A DNA stretch of 64,000 nt from Actinomadura macrotermitis (GCF_009604375.1 NZ_WEGH01000002.1:124001-188000), one strand, 5' to 3'. Counted from the first letter of the stretch, positions 45,640-54,401 are shown. A program made the numbers and translations. Notes: generated by a model not told the origin, from the sequence alone.

Positions 45640-46073
45640 GCGGGAACCTCCCTGTCGGAGTGACTCTTCACGGTGATGCGGCGGAGCAGCAGATACGTCT
45701 CGCAGCCGAGGCAGAACCCGAACGCCGCGTTCAGGAACGCCGCCGCCAGCGCGAGGGCGGTGGCACCGATGCCGAGCCAGGTGATCCCCAGGACGGATCC
45801 GACCGTGCCGGCGAGGGCGAAGACGAGGCCGACACCCTGGGCGAACCGGGGCGGGGCCTGTGCTTCGAGTTCCCTCGGCGGGGCGATGCGGGGCCGGACC
45901 AGCACTTTGAAGATCAGCCCGTACGGGGAGAACCGCAGGCCGAGCAGGACGGCGATGGCGAACACCAGCGTCTGCGCGGCGAGCGGGACCCAGCTCTGCG
46001 TCACCAGGGCCACGATCAGGACCACCGACGTGAGGGCCGCGGCGAAGCGCTGCCCACGCGGATCAACCTGCAT
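45636..46073 (-). CDS. DUF4395 integral membrane protein
   Basis: 145 residues with about four helices and a C-terminal CLGC motif (in FGFCLGCETYLLL) that could be redox-active. DUF4395 proteins commonly flank sulfurtransferases and thioredoxins in actinomycetes. GGGGA precedes the ATG. It is the first gene after the cysteine leader peptide and hairpin, so it should receive attenuation control first. Confidence 0.85.
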   Translation of the reverse strand: MQVDPRGQRFAAALTSVVLIVALVTQSWVPLAAQTLVFAIAVLLGLRFSPYGLIFKVLVRPRIAPPRELEAQAPPRFAQGVGLVFALAGTVGSVLGITWLGIGATALALAAAFLNAAFGFCLGCETYLLLRRITVKSHSDREVPA

Positions 46074-46135
46074 ATGGATCCCCTAGGGGGAGAGAGCGTG
46101 CGTACGAGCTGGAAGTCTCAGAAGTGCTCGGGGCT

Positions 46136-46157
46136 TCGGGAAGGCGGGGCTTCCCGA
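46136..46157 (-). promoter_or_regulatory. Candidate attenuation hairpin between leader and sulfur operon
   Basis: TCGGGAAG (46136-46143) pairs with CTTCCCGA (46150-46157) around a GC-rich 6-nt loop. It falls between the leader stop at 46184 and the DUF4395 start at 46073, where an attenuator would act. Confidence 0.6.
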
Positions 46158-46183
46158 GGGGCCATAGCGGCGGGCTCGATGCC

Positions 46184-46249
46184 TCAGGCCATGCGACAGA
46201 GCGAGGCGGCCACGCGGCAGAAATCGACCGCGCGGCGCTTCGTGAGCAT
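46184..46249 (-). CDS. Cysteine-containing leader peptide of sulfur operon
   Basis: A 21-residue ORF on the minus strand. It has the RRAVDFCRVAASLCRMA pattern, with two Cys (positions 11 and 18), of the putative leader peptides that precede sulfur genes in actinomycetes. In mycobacteria such Cys-containing upstream ORFs have been reported to attenuate coupled downstream genes according to cysteine supply. It has its own promoter (46277-46306) and a hairpin after it. Expected function: stalling at Cys codons when cysteine is low opens the operon. Regulation is inferred from layout. Confidence 0.88.
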   Translation of the reverse strand: MLTKRRAVDFCRVAASLCRMA

Positions 46250-46276
46250 CTGCTCTGTCCAGTAACGCACGTCCCG

Positions 46277-46306
46277 ATGGTAAGCCGACGGACGGCGCCC
46301 TGTCAC
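46277..46306 (-). promoter_or_regulatory. Housekeeping-type promoter of leader/sulfur operon
   Basis: On the minus strand GTGACA (46306-46301) and TACCAT (46282-46277) are separated by 18 nt. Transcription would start near 46270, leaving about 20 nt before the leader ATG. Confidence 0.65.
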
Positions 46307-46308
46307 TT

Positions 46309-46329
46309 CCGTCTCGCCCTGCGAGACGG
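46309..46329 (-). terminator. Small hairpin after thioredoxin gene
   Basis: A perfect 9-bp stem, CCGTCTCGC (46309-46317) with GCGAGACGG (46321-46329), loop of 3. It lies 38 nt after the thioredoxin stop and upstream of the leader promoter, so it may end the previous transcript. Confidence 0.5.
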
Positions 46330-46366
46330 TGACATATGTCTTGTTGCAGGTCATGGCGGTCATGGT

Positions 46367-46789
46367 TCAGCTGATGACCTTGCCGAGGGCGGCGATGACG
46401 TCGGCCTTGCGGGGCAGCCCGGCGGCGCGGCGGACGATCCGGCCGGTGTCGTCCAGCACCAGGACGGTCGGGGTCCGCAGCACGTTCAGCCGGCGGACCA
46501 GGTCCAGATGCGCCTCGGCGTCGAGCTCCACGTGCGCGACGCCGTCCACCATCCCGGCGACCTCGCCGAGCACCCGGCGGGTCGCCCGGCAGGGGGCGCA
46601 GAACGCGCTGGAGAACTGCACGAGCGTCGCCTTGCTGCCGAGGTCGGCGCCGATGTCGGCGGCCTCGATGCGCTCGTCCACCCTGTCGCCTCCCCTGCGC
46701 GCGCGCAGCACGCCGTCCCTGCGCTGCTTCACGAGCCCGAACGCCGTGGCGGCGAGCAGCACCGCGACGGCCACCCACAGACCGGTCAT
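46367..46789 (-). CDS. thiX: Membrane-anchored thioredoxin-like protein (ThiX-type)
   Basis: 140 residues from ATG at 46789 (TTG at 46801 possible). An N-terminal membrane helix (about 3-21) and a thioredoxin fold with CAPC (Cys64, Cys67) and the cis-Pro in LRTPTVLVLD. It is probably a membrane-tethered thiol-disulfide carrier for the sulfur operon. The position matches thiX (Rv0816c) next to cysA2 in M. tuberculosis; the gene name follows that order. Confidence 0.85.
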   Translation of the reverse strand: MTGLWVAVAVLLAATAFGLVKQRRDGVLRARRGGDRVDERIEAADIGADLGSKATLVQFSSAFCAPCRATRRVLGEVAGMVDGVAHVELDAEAHLDLVRRLNVLRTPTVLVLDDTGRIVRRAAGLPRKADVIAALGKVIS

Positions 46790-46828
46790 CGCAAGCGACA
46801 ACCCGCAGGGGCGGCGCCTTCTTCCCGA

Positions 46829-47515
46829 TCAGGCCGGGATGGTGAGCAGCGGCCGCCCGTCCAGGGTGACGACCTCGAACGAGTAGAGCTGGTCGCGGCG
46901 GAAACGGGTGGAGGCCTCGTACTCGCCGTACCGGCCCTTGCCGGCGCCGGCCGGGACCGTCCAGCTGCCGAGCGCGTCCTTCTGCCCGTCGCGGGCGATC
47001 ACGCGCAGCCGGCAGTGGGAACCGCCGGCGATCCCGGTCACGTAGATCTCCAGCCCGGTGCCCCACGCCTTCCGGTGGATCATCACGTAGCCCTGGACGC
47101 CCGAGCGCGGATCGCTCGCCGCCACCCGCTCCCCCGCGGCCGACGAGGCCGGCACCGGAGGCACGGCCCGCCGGTCCTCCCCGCCTCCGACCAGCCCGCC
47201 GAGCAGCATCCCGGCGACCAGCAGCACCGCCGCCGCGGCGGCGAGCGGCGCCCACCGGCGCAGCGGCCGCCTGCGTTCGGCGGCGCGGGCGAGCATCGCG
47301 TCGAGCAGGTCGGGCGGCGGGCCGGCCAGCTGCTCGATCTGCTCCTCGTCGACGCGGCCGAGCAGCGCGGGCAGCCCGGCCAGGCCGGCGAGCTCGTCCC
47401 GGCACGCCGGGCAGCGCTCCAGGTGCCGTTCCAGCGCCGCCCGCTCGGCCGGGTCGATCGCGCCGAGGACGTAGACGCCGAGTGTGCCGCGCGAGCGCGC
47501 GCAGTCATCGGTCAC
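46829..47515 (-). CDS. Zinc-finger anti-sigma factor, transmembrane
   Basis: 228 residues from GTG at 47515. The N-terminal zinc-binding anti-sigma domain has HLERCPAC (His-x3-Cys-x2-Cys, residues about 32-39). A membrane helix (about 91-112) and an extracytoplasmic RskA-like domain follow. GTG overlaps the sigma stop as GTGA. It should hold its partner sigma factor at the membrane and release it on an external or redox signal. Confidence 0.9.
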   Translation of the reverse strand: MTDDCARSRGTLGVYVLGAIDPAERAALERHLERCPACRDELAGLAGLPALLGRVDEEQIEQLAGPPPDLLDAMLARAAERRRPLRRWAPLAAAAAVLLVAGMLLGGLVGGGEDRRAVPPVPASSAAGERVAASDPRSGVQGYVMIHRKAWGTGLEIYVTGIAGGSHCRLRVIARDGQKDALGSWTVPAGAGKGRYGEYEASTRFRRDQLYSFEVVTLDGRPLLTIPA

Positions 47516-48027
47516 GGTGTCGTCACCCCCCGCTCCTCCAGGGCGAGCCGCAGCGCCCGCAGCGCGTAGTACGTCCGGGACTTCACGGTGCCCGGCGGGA
47601 CGCCGAGCACCCGCGCCGCCTCCGCCACCGACAGCCCCCGGTAGAAGGTCTGCACCAGCACCGCGCGGTGCGCCGGGCTGAGCTCGGCGAGCGCCTCGGC
47701 GACCGTCCACGACTCCAGGGCCCGGTCGATGTCGTCGCTCCCGGGGAGCGCGACCAGCCGCTCGTCGATGCCGGTCTCGGGCGGCCGGGCCCGGCGGGCC
47801 CGGTGCGCGTCCACCGCCAGGTTGCGCGCGACGGTGAACAGCCACGGCCGCACCGGCCGCCCGGCCAGCGCCTCGGGGTGCCGCCAGGCGCGCAGCAGCG
47901 TCTCCTGCACGATGTCCTCGGCCTGGGCCCGGTCGCCGCCGGTCAGCCGCAGGGCGTATCCGAGCAGGGCGCCGCCGTGCTCGCCGTACAGGAGGCGCAG
48001 CACACTCTCATCCGCGGTGGGACCCAC
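47512..48027 (-). CDS. ECF sigma factor, SigK/SigL-like
   Basis: 171 residues from GTG. Region 2 has AEDIVQETLLRAWRHP and VRPWLFTVARNLAVDAHR; region 4 has LSPAHRAVLVQTFYRGLSV followed by GTVKSRTYYALRALR. Coupled to its anti-sigma by a 4-nt overlap. The pair is inserted between the thioredoxin and LmeA-like genes, absent from the corresponding M. tuberculosis order, so it is a lineage addition. The target genes are not evident from the window. Confidence 0.9.
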   Translation of the reverse strand: MGPTADESVLRLLYGEHGGALLGYALRLTGGDRAQAEDIVQETLLRAWRHPEALAGRPVRPWLFTVARNLAVDAHRARRARPPETGIDERLVALPGSDDIDRALESWTVAEALAELSPAHRAVLVQTFYRGLSVAEAARVLGVPPGTVKSRTYYALRALRLALEERGVTTP

Positions 48028-48058
48028 ACCACTGTCACGTCCCCGGGGGCCGGACGGT

Positions 48059-48757
48059 TCACGCCTGCGGCAGGTCGTTCAGGTTCACGTTGTCGGCGGT
48101 CGCGGCGACCCGCAGCCCGGCCGGCGTCGGCTCGATCCTGCTGATCCGCGACCCGACCGGCAGGTTCGTCACCGGCACCACCCAGGTGAGCTGGTCCTGC
48201 AGCCGGTCGACCGGGATCTGCAGGCCGGTGCTGCCCACCGACAGCGGGGTGATCGCGATGCCCTTGGCGGTCGGCTTGACCTTGACCACCGCGTCGCCGC
48301 TCAGCTTGAAGCCGAGCACGTCGCCCGACAGCTGCACCGCCAGGTCGTCGCCCTTGGGGCTGATCTTCTGCACCTGCTTGGGCGCGTTCTTGCGGATCAC
48401 CTCGTAGGGGATGACGGCCGAGGCGGTCGCGGTGCGCGCGGTGACGTGCGCGCTGCTGCCGTTGGCGACCTCCTTCAGCGGCGCGTTCACCCCGCGCATC
48501 TCGATCTTGACGTCGCCCACCGTCACGCCCTGCTCGGTCCAGTTGCCGATGGACACGTCGATCTGGTCGTAGTCGCCGGCCACCGCCTGAGTGAGGAACG
48601 GGAAGCCGTGGATGGTGACGTCGGGCCGCCGGTCCAGCTTGTACTGCGCCGCCACCTGCTTGCCGATCTCGTTCTGCGCGACCCGCACGCCGAACCGGTC
48701 GGCGGCGACGACGCCCCCGGCCACCAGGATCAACAGGACGAGCAGTACCTTGCGCAT
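48059..48757 (-). CDS. lmeA: DUF2993 protein, LmeA-like
   Basis: 232 residues. N-terminal membrane anchor or signal (about 2-18) and a DUF2993 domain: VRVAQNEIGKQVAAQY, ITIHGFPFLTQAVAG-like and DVNLNDLP-type ends. M. tuberculosis Rv0817c (LmeA), at the same position near cysA2-thiX, is reported to be a periplasmic phospholipid-acting protein needed for lipomannan elongation. GAGGAGAG precedes the ATG. Name assigned on family and order. Confidence 0.75.
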   Translation of the reverse strand: MRKVLLVLLILVAGGVVAADRFGVRVAQNEIGKQVAAQYKLDRRPDVTIHGFPFLTQAVAGDYDQIDVSIGNWTEQGVTVGDVKIEMRGVNAPLKEVANGSSAHVTARTATASAVIPYEVIRKNAPKQVQKISPKGDDLAVQLSGDVLGFKLSGDAVVKVKPTAKGIAITPLSVGSTGLQIPVDRLQDQLTWVVPVTNLPVGSRISRIEPTPAGLRVAATADNVNLNDLPQA

Positions 48758-48880
48758 GTCTCTCCTCTAAGCGACGTGTCGCACCACATTAGGGGGCATC
48801 CCACCGGCGGGAAGTCGCCCTGCGGAATGAGATCGCGATGCCGCGACATCGGTTCGCGAGGCTACCCACCGCCTGTGACG

Positions 48881-49141
48881 TCAACCACCCGCGAACGGCG
48901 GCAGCACCTCCACCACACCGCCCTCGGGCAGCACCACCGAGTCGTGCGGCCGGGTGCCGACGGGGTCCCCGTTCACCAGGAACGAGCTGCGCTCCAGGAC
49001 ACGCCGGAAATCGTCCGCACGCCCTTCTTCCTGGGCCGCGGCGGCCAGCGCGCCGGCGAGCGTCCCGGCGTCGTAGGGCTCCTCGCCGGTTCCCGCCGCC
49101 GCCTTCGCCGCCGCCCAGTATCGGATCGTTCCCTTCGCCAT
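48881..49141 (-). CDS. MoaD/ThiS-family sulfur carrier protein
   Basis: 86 residues with a ubiquitin-like fold and a terminal Gly-Gly (PPFAGG), the site of thiocarboxylation. LVNGDPV and LPEGGVVEVLPP match the family. It carries sulfur to molybdopterin or another acceptor; the neighbourhood of sulfurtransferase genes fits. The acceptor enzyme is not in the window. Confidence 0.88.
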   Translation of the reverse strand: MAKGTIRYWAAAKAAAGTGEEPYDAGTLAGALAAAAQEEGRADDFRRVLERSSFLVNGDPVGTRPHDSVVLPEGGVVEVLPPFAGG

Positions 49142-49335
49142 GATCCAAGCGTCTCACTCCCGTAACACCCTCGATCCATCCGCACCGCCCATTGCCCCCG
49201 GGGACGGCTCGGATATGCTCAGGGTGAGGGATCCGGGCGACGAGGCCATGGAGTTCGTCCGGCCCGTCCTTCATCCCCGGGCCCCGGATGAGCCGCCTGG
49301 ATCGCTGGACACCCTGATGGGCGAGGAGGCGGCAC

Positions 49336-50049
49336 TTGAGCAGCTTGCTCCTGCTGACCAATGCACTGGAACCCTCCGACGAGATCCTGCCCGCGCTCGG
49401 GCTGCTGCTGCACTCGGTGCGCGTGGCCCCCGCGGAAGGCTCGGCGCTGATCGACGCGCCGTCCGCCGACATGGTGATCGTCGACGCCCGCCGCGACCTG
49501 GTGCAGGCCAAGAGCCTCTGCCGGCTGCTGCGCACCACGGGCCTGGACTGCCCGCTGCTGGCGATCGTCACCGAGGGCGGCCTTGCCGCGCTCAGCCCCG
49601 AATGGGGCCTGGACGACGTGCTGCTCCAGTCGGCGGGCCCCGCCGAGGTGGAGGCGCGCCTGCGCCTGGCCGTCGGCCGCGCCGCGCTCGGCGAGGCCGA
49701 CGACGTCCCCGGCGAGATCCGCAGCGGCGAGCTCACCATCGACGAGGCCACCTACACCGCCCGCCTGCGCGGCCGGGTCCTGGACCTGACCTTCAAGGAG
49801 TTCGAGCTGCTGAAGTACCTGGCCCAGCACCCGGGCCGCGTCTTCACCCGCGCGCAGCTCCTCCAGGAGGTCTGGGGCTACGACTACTTCGGCGGCACCC
49901 GCACGGTCGACGTCCACGTCCGCCGCCTGAGGGCCAAGCTCGGCGCCGAGTACGAGAGCCTGATCGGCACGGTCCGCAACGTGGGCTACCGCTTCGTCCC
50001 GGACCACCGCCCCGGCGAAACCGAAGAAGCGGCCCCCGTCGCCACCTGA
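49336..50049 (+). CDS. glnR: OmpR-family orphan regulator GlnR
   Basis: 237 residues from TTG at 49336, with GAGGAGG upstream. A receiver-like domain (1-115) carries Asp50 (VIVDARRD), the residue that stabilises the GlnR dimer, but lacks the full acidic pocket of true phosphoacceptors. The winged helix is about 130-228 ([38 protein letters not shown]). No sensor kinase is adjacent, as expected for GlnR. It controls nitrogen genes; its location beside pst matches M. tuberculosis Rv0818-Rv0820. Confidence 0.88.
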   Translation: MSSLLLLTNALEPSDEILPALGLLLHSVRVAPAEGSALIDAPSADMVIVDARRDLVQAKSLCRLLRTTGLDCPLLAIVTEGGLAALSPEWGLDDVLLQSAGPAEVEARLRLAVGRAALGEADDVPGEIRSGELTIDEATYTARLRGRVLDLTFKEFELLKYLAQHPGRVFTRAQLLQEVWGYDYFGGTRTVDVHVRRLRAKLGAEYESLIGTVRNVGYRFVPDHRPGETEEAAPVAT

Positions 50050-50055
50050 GAACGA

Positions 50056-50085
50056 AGATCCCGGTGTCCAAGGACACCGGGATCT
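50056..50085. terminator. Bidirectional hairpin between glnR and pstB
   Basis: AGATCCCGGTGTCC (50056-50069) pairs perfectly with 50072-50085. It begins 7 nt after the glnR stop and lies about 70 nt from the convergent pstB stop. Confidence 0.85.
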
Positions 50086-50157
50086 CTGTTCGCGCACCCT
50101 CCGCAAGACTCCGGGTCCGCCTTTCCGGGGGTGCGGGGGGTCGCCCCCCGCACGGCA

Positions 50158-50934
50158 TCAGCCGAACCGGCCCGTGATGTAGTCCTCGGTGGCCTTCTGC
50201 TCCGGGTTGGTGAAGATCTTGCTGGTGTCGTCGATCTCGATCAGCTTGCCCGGCTGCCCGGTCCCGGCGATGTTGAAGAACGCCGTCTTGTCGCTGACCC
50301 GCGCCGCCTGCTGCATGTTGTGCGTGACGATCACGATCGTGTACAGGTTCTTGAGCTTGCCGATCAGGTCCTCGATGGCGAGGGTGGAGATCGGGTCGAG
50401 GGCCGAGCAGGGCTCGTCCATCAGCAGGACCTGCGGCTGCACGGCGATGGCGCGGGCGATGCAGAGGCGCTGCTGCTGGCCGCCGGACAGGCCGGCGCCG
50501 GGCTTGCCGAGGCGGTCCTTGACCTCGTTCCACAGGTTGGCGCCCTGCAGCGACTCCTCGACGATCTCGTCCAGGCGGGCCTTCTTGCGGACGCCGTTCA
50601 GCTTCAGCCCGGCCGCCACGTTGTCGTAGATCGACATGGTGGGGAACGGGTTGGGCCGCTGGAACACCATGCCGACGGTGCGGCGCACCGCGACCGGGTC
50701 GACGGAGGAGTCGTACAGGTCCTCGTCGTCCAGCATGACCTTGCCCTCGACGCGGGCGCCGGGGATGACCTCGTGCATCCGGTTCAGCGTGCGCAGGAAG
50801 GTGGACTTGCCGCAGCCCGACGGCCCGATGAACGCCGTCACCGAGCGCGGTTCGATCGTCATCGAGATGTCCTCGATGGCGTGGACGCCGCCGTAGTAGG
50901 CGTGCAGCCCGGACACTTCGATCCGCTTGGCCAT
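50158..50934 (-). CDS. pstB: Phosphate ABC transporter ATP-binding protein PstB
   Basis: 258 residues. Walker [10 protein letters not shown] (about 38-46), [15 protein letters not shown] signature and [13 protein letters not shown]alker B are intact. It drives phosphate import by the Pst complex. It is the last gene of pstSCAB, 43 nt after pstA; no phoU gene follows within this cluster. Confidence 0.97.
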   Translation of the reverse strand: MAKRIEVSGLHAYYGGVHAIEDISMTIEPRSVTAFIGPSGCGKSTFLRTLNRMHEVIPGARVEGKVMLDDEDLYDSSVDPVAVRRTVGMVFQRPNPFPTMSIYDNVAAGLKLNGVRKKARLDEIVEESLQGANLWNEVKDRLGKPGAGLSGGQQQRLCIARAIAVQPQVLLMDEPCSALDPISTLAIEDLIGKLKNLYTIVIVTHNMQQAARVSDKTAFFNIAGTGQPGKLIEIDDTSKIFTNPEQKATEDYITGRFG

Positions 50935-50977
50935 GGGGTGGATGCTCCTATCGGGGTCTTGCCGGGTCTGGGGCGGC

Positions 50978-51883
50978 TCAGCGGCCGGTCGTACGGGCGC
51001 CGCGGGCCAGCAGGCGGGCGGCCAGGTTGAGCAGCATGATGAGGGCGATCAGCACCAGCGCGCCGGTCCACGCGCGGTCGTGCGCGGTGGCGTTGGAGTC
51101 GGCGATCTGCTCCCAGATGAAGGTGGGCAGCGAGCCCTGGGGGCCGTCGAAGGCGTTGGTGTTGATCGCCTTGGTGAAGAAGATGGTGAGCAGCAGCGGC
51201 GCGGTCTCGCCCATGACGCGGGCGACGGCCAGCATGACGCCGGTGACGATGCCGGTACGCGCGGTCGGCAGCACCACGAACACGATGGTGCGCCAGCGCG
51301 GCACGCCGAGCGCGTAGGAGGCCTCGCGCAGGTCGTTCGGGACGAGCTTGAGCATCTCCTCGGTGGCCCGGATCACCGTGGGGATCATCAGGATGGCCAG
51401 GGCCAGCGAGCCGGCGAAGCCGGAGAAGTCGAAGCCGAAGGTGAGCAGCCAGAGCGCGAGCACGAACAGGCCGGCCACGATGGAGGGGATGCCGGTCATC
51501 ACGTCGACGAAGAAGCTGATGACCTTGCCGAGGCGGCCGTTGCCGGAGTACTCGATGAGGTAGACCGCGGTGAGCACCGCGATCGGCACCGCGATCACGG
51601 TGGTGATCGCGACCTGCTCCAGGGTGCCGACGATGGCGTGGTAGGCGCCGCCGCCGGCGTCCTTGCCCGAGACGCCGTTCATGGAGAACTGGAAGAAGTC
51701 GGCGTCCAGGCGGGCCAGGCCGTGGCCGATGACGGTCCACAGCACCGACACCAGCGGGATGATCGCCAGCGCGAAGGCCAGGTAGACCAGGCCCTGCACC
51801 GCGCGGTCGGTGATCTTGCGCCGCGGGGAGACCGGGCTCAGCGTCGCGCCGCGGCGCTCGCCGGGGGTGGTCAGCGCGCTCAT
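50978..51883 (-). CDS. pstA: Phosphate ABC transporter permease PstA
   Basis: 301 residues with six membrane helices and the binding-protein-dependent permease loop [20 protein letters not shown]. Motif SIVAGLF is typical of PstA. ATGA overlap with pstC couples their translation. Forms the channel with PstC. Confidence 0.96.
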   Translation of the reverse strand: MSALTTPGERRGATLSPVSPRRKITDRAVQGLVYLAFALAIIPLVSVLWTVIGHGLARLDADFFQFSMNGVSGKDAGGGAYHAIVGTLEQVAITTVIAVPIAVLTAVYLIEYSGNGRLGKVISFFVDVMTGIPSIVAGLFVLALWLLTFGFDFSGFAGSLALAILMIPTVIRATEEMLKLVPNDLREASYALGVPRWRTIVFVVLPTARTGIVTGVMLAVARVMGETAPLLLTIFFTKAINTNAFDGPQGSLPTFIWEQIADSNATAHDRAWTGALVLIALIMLLNLAARLLARGARTTGR

Positions 51884-52860
51884 GCGAACTCCTTGCGGCG
51901 CGCCACGACGGCGCGGGCGGCCATGTTGATCAGCAGGGTGATGACGAACAGCACCAGGCCGGAGGCGATCAGCGCGCTGCGGCCGGTCTGGGACGCCTCG
52001 CCGAAGCTGTTGGCGATGTTGGAGGCGAAGGTGGCGCCGCCGTCCTGCAGGATGTGGATGTTGATGCCGGGCACGAAGGTCAGCACCAGCGCGACGGCGA
52101 TCGTCTCGCCCATCGCGCGGCCGAGGCCGAGCATCGAGGCGCCGATCATGCCGGAGCGGCCGTAGGGCAGCACCGACAGCCGGATCATCTCCCAGCGGGT
52201 GGCGCCGAGCGCGAGGGCGGCCTCCACGTTGGCCCGCGGGACCTGCAGGAACACCTCGCGGGAGATGGAGGAGATGATCGGCAGGATCATGATGGCCAGC
52301 ACCACGCCGGCGGTGAAGACCGAGGCCTTGCCGACGCCGTCGCCGCCGAACAGCGGGATCCAGCCGAGCACCGCGTTGATCAGCTTGGAGATGCCCTCCA
52401 TGTGCGGGACCAGCACCGCCACGCCCCACAGGCCGTACACGATGCTCGGCACGGCGGCGAGCAGGTCGACCACGTAGCCGAGCGCGGCGGCCAGCTTGCG
52501 CGAGGAGTAGAACGAGATGAACAGCGCGATCCCGATGGCGACCGGGGTGGCGATCAGCATGGCCAGCAGGGACGACACGACGGTGCCGAACGCCAGCTGG
52601 GCGATGCCGAACTTCGGCGGGGTCGCGTTGGGGTTCCAGGCCTCGGAGGTGAGGAAGTTCGCCTCGTTCTTCTGCAGCGCCGGGATCGCCTTCCAGACCA
52701 GGAAGACGGCGATGGCGGCCATGATGACGAGCACGAGGATCCCCGAGCCGCGCGCGGCGGAAACGAAGATCTTGTCGCCGAGCCGGCCGGTGCTCATCGG
52801 CCGTCCGGTGGCGCGGTGCCTGGCCTGGGCCTGGGCGTGCACGCCGGTGTCGCTGGTCAC
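51880..52860 (-). CDS. pstC: Phosphate ABC transporter permease PstC
   Basis: 326 residues from GTG at 52860, with GAGGAGG upstream. Six helices with EAALALGATRWEMIRLSVLP and PSIVYGLWG. The start sits just after the hairpin that follows pstS. Confidence 0.96.
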   Translation of the reverse strand: MTSDTGVHAQAQARHRATGRPMSTGRLGDKIFVSAARGSGILVLVIMAAIAVFLVWKAIPALQKNEANFLTSEAWNPNATPPKFGIAQLAFGTVVSSLLAMLIATPVAIGIALFISFYSSRKLAAALGYVVDLLAAVPSIVYGLWGVAVLVPHMEGISKLINAVLGWIPLFGGDGVGKASVFTAGVVLAIMILPIISSISREVFLQVPRANVEAALALGATRWEMIRLSVLPYGRSGMIGASMLGLGRAMGETIAVALVLTFVPGINIHILQDGGATFASNIANSFGEASQTGRSALIASGLVLFVITLLINMAARAVVARRKEFA

Positions 52861-52901
52861 GGGGTTTCCTCCTCGGTTACCGGTGGGCGAACCGGGCTTG
52901 G

Positions 52902-52930
52902 CCCCGGCACCGAGGTCCTCGGTGCCGGGG
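52902..52930 (-). promoter_or_regulatory. Intercistronic hairpin between pstS and pstC
   Basis: CCCCGGCACCGAG (52902-52914) pairs perfectly with 52918-52930 around a 3-nt loop, extendable by one pair outside. It sits 22 nt after the pstS stop and could cap mRNA or terminate part of transcription, giving more PstS than channel. Confidence 0.8.
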
Positions 52931-52952
52931 CTGCCGGTGTTCGGTCCAGTGG

Positions 52953-54053
52953 TCAGGACAGGGCCTTCACGGACGCCTGGACCTTGGTGAGGACGCTCGC
53001 GGGAACCGGGGCGTAGCCCAGGTTGGTGAGGATCTTCTGGCCGTCGGCGCTGGAGGTGTAGGTCAGGAAGGACTTGACGAACTTGGCCTGGTCGGCCTCC
53101 AGCCCCTTCTCGCAGGCGATCTCGTAGGTCACCAGCACGATCGGGTAGGCGCCGGCCTCCTTGGTCTTGTAGTCGATCTTCAGCGCGAGGTCGTTGCCGG
53201 TGCCGACGACCTGGGCGCCGGCCAGCGTCTTGGACGCGCTGTCGGGGCTCAGCTCGGCGAACTCACCGGCGCCGTTCTTGACCTTGGCCATGCTGAGCTT
53301 GCTCTGCGTGGCGTAGGACATCTCGACGTAGGAGATGGCGCCGTCGGTGCTCTTGACCTGCGTGGTCACGCCGTCGGACTTGGGCGCGCCCTGGCCGGTG
53401 GAGTTCGGCCACTTCTTGGCGTGCTCCCAGGTCCACACGCTCGGCGCGACGGTGTTGAGGTACTTGGTGAAGTTGTCGGTGGTGCCCGCCTCGTCCGACC
53501 GGTAGATCGGCTTGATCGGGGTGGCCGGCAGCTTGGCGCCGTCGTTCAGCTTGGCGATCGCCGGGTCGTTCCAGGTCTTGATCTTGCCGGAGAAGATCTT
53601 GGCGATGGTCTCGGCGTCCAGCTTGAGGTCGGTCACGTCCTTGACGTTGAACACGACCGCGACCGGGCCGACCACCATCGGCAGGTTGAGGGCGTTGTTG
53701 CCCGCGCAGCGCTGCTTGGCGGCGGTGGCCTCTTCGGGCTTCAGCGCCGAGTCCGAGCCGGCGAAGGCGACCTGCTTCTGGTTGAACAGCTGGATGCCGG
53801 AACCCGAACCGTTCGGGTTGTAGTTGAGGTTGGCCCCCGCGCACTTCTGCGCGTAGATCTTGGTCCACTCCTCGATGGCGTTCTTCTGCGCGCTGGAGCC
53901 GGCGGCGTTCACCGTGCCCTTGGCGCAGTCGATGTCACCGGCGGGGGCGTTGGCGTTGGTGCCGCCGCCGTTGTCGCTGCCGCAAGCGGAGAGGGCCAGG
54001 GCCCCCGCAACGACCACGCCACCCAGGGCGGCCAGCCGAGAACCGTTCTTCAC
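52953..54053 (-). CDS. pstS: Phosphate-binding lipoprotein PstS
   Basis: 366 residues from GTG at 54053, with GAGGAG upstream. Lipobox LSAC with Cys24, then a mature periplasmic-binding fold with AAGSSAQ, GSGSGIQLF and SDEAGTTDNF phosphate-contacting loops. First gene of the pst cluster, preceded by a PHO-box-like repeat (54179-54200), hence induced under phosphate limitation. Confidence 0.97.
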   Translation of the reverse strand: MKNGSRLAALGGVVVAGALALSACGSDNGGGTNANAPAGDIDCAKGTVNAAGSSAQKNAIEEWTKIYAQKCAGANLNYNPNGSGSGIQLFNQKQVAFAGSDSALKPEEATAAKQRCAGNNALNLPMVVGPVAVVFNVKDVTDLKLDAETIAKIFSGKIKTWNDPAIAKLNDGAKLPATPIKPIYRSDEAGTTDNFTKYLNTVAPSVWTWEHAKKWPNSTGQGAPKSDGVTTQVKSTDGAISYVEMSYATQSKLSMAKVKNGAGEFAELSPDSASKTLAGAQVVGTGNDLALKIDYKTKEAGAYPIVLVTYEIACEKGLEADQAKFVKSFLTYTSSADGQKILTNLGYAPVPASVLTKVQASVKALS

Positions 54054-54178
54054 CGGAGGATCTCCTCGTTAGTTTCGTCGGGCGGCGTCCCCGGGCGGGT
54101 CACTGGACCCGTCTGTCCGGATGGATGGGTTCGCCGTCGGATTCGACGCTAAGCAGGGGAGATGTCCGTACACCCTGA

Positions 54179-54200
54179 ACCAGGTGAACGGAAGATGAAT
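54179..54200 (-). promoter_or_regulatory. PHO-box-like direct repeat upstream of pstS
   Basis: On the pstS strand two 11-nt units lie side by side, ATTCATCTTCC (54200-54190) and GTTCACCTGGT (54189-54179), followed by TCAGGG. They match the 11-nt direct-repeat PhoP box of actinomycetes (GTTCACC core). It lies about 125 nt before the pstS start. Confidence 0.7.
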
Positions 54201-54270
54201 CGAACCGGGCAGGGTCACGAAAAATACCCTGATATGCCGTGTCCTCCGGGTTAACACCCCAGGTCAAACC

Positions 54271-54401
54271 CCCTGAAAGGCCAACAACAGGGGGACTTTC
54301 GCGCAGGTGGCGGGACCGGTCCAGACCGCCGATACGGCGAAGACGGGCGGCCCGTCCGCACCGTATCGGCGGTCACCGGCCCGGCCGTGCGGCCGGGCCG
54401 G
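54271..54401. terminator. Cluster of three inverted repeats between efflux operon and pstS
   Basis: Three stems fill the gap. CCGGCCCGGCC/GGCCGGGCCGG (54376-54401, loop of 4) lies just after the permease stop. GACCGCCGATACGG (54324-54337) pairs with 54361-54374 and encloses an inner hairpin GACGGGC/GCCCGTC (54342-54348 and 54350-54356). A CCCCCTG/CAGGGGG stem spans 54269-54294. They probably terminate the efflux operon. The remainder of 54054-54402 holds the pstS promoter; no ORF or RNA gene was found. Confidence 0.7.

Noticed and set aside
49336..50049. Classical phospho-accepting response regulator
   Set aside because: The receiver lacks the full acidic pocket and no kinase is adjacent; Asp50 and the context favour GlnR.
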